From Erythrobacter sp. (GTDB taxonomy: Bacteria > Pseudomonadota > Alphaproteobacteria > Sphingomonadales > Sphingomonadaceae), in the NCBI GenBank assembly GCA_023653115.1, contig JAMNXO010000002.1, positions 1 through 64,000 on the forward strand: a stretch of DNA of 64,000 nt. The letters run 5' to 3'. Below the pieces are notes generated by a model. It had not been told where the DNA came from. It did not search any database and saw nothing but the letters and a program-made list of their open reading frames with translations. Positions 61,585 through 64,000 of this stretch are shown here, piece after piece. Position numbers and translations under genes: made by a program. Position 1 is the first letter of the stretch, and the number at the start of each line of letters is the position of its first letter.

Positions 61585-61683
61585 GACGCGGCATTCTTTG
61601 TGCCTGCCTCGCGCGATGTGCAAGCCGCTTTGCGCGCAAGCACCGGTGCGGCAGATGCAATCGCTGCGCTCGCCCCCTTGCAA

Positions 61684-61702
61684 TATGATACAGTGTAACA
61701 TA
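61684..61702. promoter_or_regulatory. Zur-like palindrome upstream of the MerC-like gene
   Basis: tatgatacagtgtaacata is a near-perfect 19-base palindrome (mismatches at two symmetric positions and the centre). It resembles the AT-rich tgttat/ataaca-type boxes bound by Zur and Fur regulators in alphaproteobacteria. It lies 14 bases before the MerC-like ATG, between divergent genes. Confidence 0.5.
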
Positions 61703-61715
61703 TGTGCAGCCCCAG

Positions 61716-62105
61716 ATGGATCGTCCCGAACCCTCGTTTGCGAGTCGCCCGACTGTGCGACGCCGGCTTGATCAACTCGGGATCGGGCTCGCTGGCTTGT
61801 GCGCGGTGCATTGCCTCGCCACGCTGATCATTGTCTCGACGCTGGGGCTGGGCGGACATTTCCTGCTCGATCAGAACATCCACCGAATCGGTCTGGCGCT
61901 GGCGCTGGTGGTGGCGGTGGTCGCGATCGGCTGGGGGCTGTGGCGCCATCGCCGCCCGTTGCCTTTCGCCATCGCGGCGACGGGGATCGGCCTGATGGGC
62001 TGGGCGCTAGCAGTGCCGCACGGCGCGAACGAGTTTGTGCTGACCTTGCTCGGCGTTGCGCTGGTGTCCTTCGGGCATTTCCTCAACCTGCGCGCGGCAT
62101 ACTGA
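61716..62105 (+). CDS. MerC-like membrane protein
   Basis: A 129-residue protein with about four transmembrane segments. [23 protein letters not shown] places a Cys-x-x-His-Cys pair in the first helix, as in MerC-domain transporters; [52 protein letters not shown] follows. MerC proteins carry mercury in resistance operons, but stand-alone relatives under Zur-type control may handle zinc or another metal. No mer genes are nearby. Confidence 0.8.
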   Translation: MDRPEPSFASRPTVRRRLDQLGIGLAGLCAVHCLATLIIVSTLGLGGHFLLDQNIHRIGLALALVVAVVAIGWGLWRHRRPLPFAIAATGIGLMGWALAVPHGANEFVLTLLGVALVSFGHFLNLRAAY

Positions 62106-62164
62106 AGGCAGCACCCCTCAAACTCGCGGTTGCAGCCTTGGCGCAACGCCCTATGTCTCGCGCC

Positions 62165-63148
62165 ATGAGCACTCCCAAGAGCATTACCCTGAACGGCGCC
62201 CCCCATCGCAGCATCGCGGGCACCATTGCCGATCTGGTGCGCGAACTCGAACTCGCGCCCGAAAAGGTCGCGGTTGAACGCAATGGCGAAATCGTGCCGC
62301 GCTCGACGCTGGAAGAGGCCCCGTTGGCCGAGGGCGACACGCTGGAGATCGTGCATTTCGTCGGCGGGGGCGATCATGCGGCTGATACCTGGACGGTCGC
62401 GGGCCGCACCTTCACCTCGCGGCTGATTGTCGGCACCGGCAAGTACAAGAGCTTTGAACAGAACGCGGCGGCGGTTGCGGCGAGCGGCGCGGAGATCGTC
62501 ACGGTCGCGGTGCGGCGCGTCAATGTCAGCGATCCCAAGGCGCCGATGCTGACCGACTTCATCGACCCCAAGAAAATCACCTATCTGCCCAACACCGCCG
62601 GGTGCTTCACCGGCGAGGATGCGGTGCGCACCTTGCGGCTGGCACGCGAAGCGGGCGGCTGGGATCTGGTCAAGCTCGAGGTGCTGGGAGAGGCGCGCAC
62701 GCTCTATCCCGATATGCGCGAGACGCTGAAGGCGACCGAGGTGCTGGCCAAGGAGGGCTTTCTCCCCATGGTCTACTGCGCCGATGATCCGATTGCGGCC
62801 AAGCAGCTGGAAGATGCCGGCGCGGTGGCGATCATGCCGCTGGGCGCGCCGATCGGCTCGGGGCTAGGCATCCAGAACCGCGTGATGATTCGCCTGATTG
62901 TCGAGGGCGCCAAGGTGCCGGTGCTGGTCGATGCAGGCGTGGGCACGGCGTCGGACGCGGCGGTCGGCATGGAGCTGGGCTGCGAGGGCATCCTGATGAA
63001 CACCGCGATTGCCGAAGCGAAAGACCCGATCCGCATGGCCCGCGCGATGAAGCTGGCGGTAGAAGCCGGGCGTGAAGCCTATCTGGCCGGCAGAATGGCG
63101 CGGCGGATGTATGCCGATCCAAGCTCGCCGCTGGCTGGCTTGATCTGA
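62165..63148 (+). CDS. thiG: fused ThiS-ThiG, sulfur carrier and thiazole synthase
   Basis: A 327-residue fusion. Residues 1-70 are a ThiS sulfur carrier ([23 protein letters not shown] through [10 protein letters not shown], with the Gly-Gly end kept inside the fusion). Residues 75-327 are Thi[31 protein letters not shown] (Schiff-base Lys lies in [15 protein letters not shown]), and [37 protein letters not shown]. It makes the thiazole phosphate of thiamine. The fusion joins carrier and synthase, which are separate proteins in most bacteria. Confidence 0.92.
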   Translation: MSTPKSITLNGAPHRSIAGTIADLVRELELAPEKVAVERNGEIVPRSTLEEAPLAEGDTLEIVHFVGGGDHAADTWTVAGRTFTSRLIVGTGKYKSFEQNAAAVAASGAEIVTVAVRRVNVSDPKAPMLTDFIDPKKITYLPNTAGCFTGEDAVRTLRLAREAGGWDLVKLEVLGEARTLYPDMRETLKATEVLAKEGFLPMVYCADDPIAAKQLEDAGAVAIMPLGAPIGSGLGIQNRVMIRLIVEGAKVPVLVDAGVGTASDAAVGMELGCEGILMNTAIAEAKDPIRMARAMKLAVEAGREAYLAGRMARRMYADPSSPLAGLI

Positions 63149-63380
63149 ACCCAACCTCGCGTGTGGCGCTGTAACGGCTGCGCAGCAGCCGCAAGCGCGA
63201 ATGGCCTCAAGCAGCGAAGCGGTAGGCCGAAAAAGACGCGCGCCCGCAGCGACGCGACCTTCAGGTCGCATGAGCGAGGATTTCGCAGCCCGAAGGGGCT
63301 GCGGAACACAAAGAATCCCACCTAACGCTTAATTAACCACAATAAGCGACAGTTCTCCTTGTCCGAAGGAGACCTGCGCC
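63149..63380. repeat. intergenic stretch rich in hairpins after thiSG
   Basis: No gene is seen here. The DNA contains gcgacct/aggtcgc (63254-63260 with 63263-63269) and cgcagccc/gggctgcg (63284-63291 with 63296-63303), plus further GC-rich complementary blocks. Parts (gcccgcagc ... gcgaggatt) resemble the gap at 44515-44659, so both may be remnants of one repeat family. The end, about 63320-63370, is AT-rich (cttaattaaccacaataagcg) and probably holds the promoter of the next gene. Confidence 0.45.
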
Positions 63381-63893
63381 ATGATGATGCCGATTGCCGA
63401 AATGCGCGAATTTGCGGGCTTTGCCCCGTGCGAGCAGCGTTACATCAAGCGCAGCCTCGATATCGGCCTTGCGCGCACCGATGCCTTCCGGCGCTGGGGC
63501 CGCAGCGAGAGCGAGAACATCGCGATTCGCCGCCAATATGTCGCCTATCAGGACTTGAAGGCCCTGCGCGCGCTGATCCCGGTGGAGGGCACGCCGAACG
63601 AAGTCGAACGTTTCCTGGGTAAACTGGTGCGTCTGGCCGCGCATGATCTTGAACAGGAGCGGCTGGCGAGCTTTTCGGCCTTCCGCTTCCTGTATGAACG
63701 CCTGCTCGGCGCCAAGGCGCGGGCCTATCTGCCGGCGGCCTTCTGCGCCGCCAGCGCGCTCCCCGCGATCCGCCCCGAACGCCGCAAGCTGCTGCTGCAA
63801 TCCCTCTCCGAAGCCGCGGCCACCGCCCCCGGCTGGTCGGAACGCGAACCAGCGTTCTACCCCGAATATGTCGATGATTTCGAAGCGGCGTGA
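63381..63893 (+). CDS. hypothetical helical protein
   Basis: A 170-residue protein, mostly helical by composition: EQRYIKRSLDIGLARTDAFRRWGRSESENIAIRRQYVAYQDLKALRALIP, then VERFLGKLVRLAAHDLEQERLASFSAFRFLYERLLG and a C-terminal Ala/Glu-rich part. It has no signal peptide or membrane segment. The start is one of three ATGs in a row. I do not recognise a family. It lies 43 bases before the partial gene at the window edge. Confidence 0.65.
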   Translation: MMMPIAEMREFAGFAPCEQRYIKRSLDIGLARTDAFRRWGRSESENIAIRRQYVAYQDLKALRALIPVEGTPNEVERFLGKLVRLAAHDLEQERLASFSAFRFLYERLLGAKARAYLPAAFCAASALPAIRPERRKLLLQSLSEAAATAPGWSEREPAFYPEYVDDFEAA

Positions 63894-63936
63894 GGCGGTG
63901 ACAAAGGCTTAAGGCCTTGTCCCTTATGCCGAACCC

Positions 63937-64000
63937 ATGACGGCGCACTTCAATGTCAACGAAATCGGCTTCTTCTCGCTTGAGCAGTGGCCCGTCACGG
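63937..64000 (+). CDS. start of an unidentified gene, cut by the window end
   Basis: An ATG opens a reading frame of 21 codons beginning MTAHFNVNEIGFFSLEQW and running to the window edge without a stop. Its position close behind the previous gene suggests a real coding sequence in the same transcript. Too little is visible to name it. Confidence 0.5.
   Translation, partial: MTAHFNVNEIGFFSLEQWPVT

Noticed and set aside
61716-62105. Mercury resistance operon
   Set aside because: Only a MerC-like protein is present, with no merR, merT, merP or merA in the neighbourhood.
62106-62164. Possible TPP riboswitch before the thiamine gene
   Set aside because: The 59 bases between the MerC-like gene and the ThiS-ThiG start are too short and lack the conserved thi-box core (ctgaga and similar).
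1-64000. tRNA or rRNA genes, CRISPR arrays, prophage or insertion sequences
   Set aside because: No cloverleaf-like sequence with a conserved GTTCRA loop, no regular spaced direct repeats, and no transposase, integrase or phage structural protein was seen. The repeats found are short non-coding palindromes.

Overview
The window is one contiguous piece of a GC-rich alphaproteobacterial chromosome. Gene content and protein style point to Sphingomonadales, most likely the Erythrobacteraceae (Erythrobacter/Porphyrobacter type); this is inference, since no rRNA gene is present. It carries about 74 protein genes, densely packed with many 1-4 base start/stop overlaps. I saw no tRNA, rRNA, CRISPR array, insertion sequence or prophage.

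The central feature is the chromosome replication origin and its segregation machinery. The gene order parB-parA-rsmG-mnmG-mnmE ... rho-hemJ-hemE-[gap]-PPSR-maf-aroE-coaE-dnaQ is the order around oriC of Caulobacter and other alphaproteobacteria. The 335-base gap between hemE and the PPSR gene (37563-37897) is therefore called oriC. Five parS centromere sites (28307-31572) lie 6-9 kb away inside the rsmG/mnmG/mnmE block, and a PopZ-type polar anchor gene lies about 12 kb to the right. Most genes on either side of the gap are transcribed away from it.

Left part (1-26 kb): lipid A-type metallophosphoesterase (partial), GST, quinone reductase, clpA with an unusual lysine-rich tail, a DNA-ligase/MBL-exonuclease repair pair, small conserved proteins, gamma carbonic anhydrase, hemB, an M23 endopeptidase, the SUV3-like helicase-S4-fdxA-carD block, tsaC, an acyl-CoA dehydrogenase, an AAA ATPase, a PQQ-type sugar dehydrogenase and a free methionine sulfoxide reductase. 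Origin part (26-44 kb): chromosome segregation, tRNA modification, two stand-alone BLUF blue-light sensors, rho, heme synthesis, shikimate/CoA synthesis, proofreading exonuclease, ribosome hibernation factor and PTS EIIA-Ntr.

Right part (44-64 kb): cell wall hydrolase, xth, erpA, a CBS protein, a [2Fe-2S] protein with an S9 peptidase, popZ, a TolC-type outer membrane factor with a Pcm-like methyltransferase, fumC, a LytS/LytTR two-component pair, an UrcA protein, a phosphodiesterase, rplM-rpsI, cutA-ctaA, a MerC-like protein with a Zur-like palindrome, a ThiS-ThiG fusion, and an unfinished gene at the right edge.

The intergenic DNA holds several palindromic repeats. One pair of long hairpins (46891-46957 and 56025-56085) has identical arms but exactly inverted loops, which is the most surprising small-scale structure in the window. 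Another pair (8385-8498 and 45462-45574) shares ends typical of dispersed repeats. No wholly new multi-gene system is evident; the best candidates for follow-up are the origin/centromere architecture, the BLUF pair and the loop-inverted hairpins.
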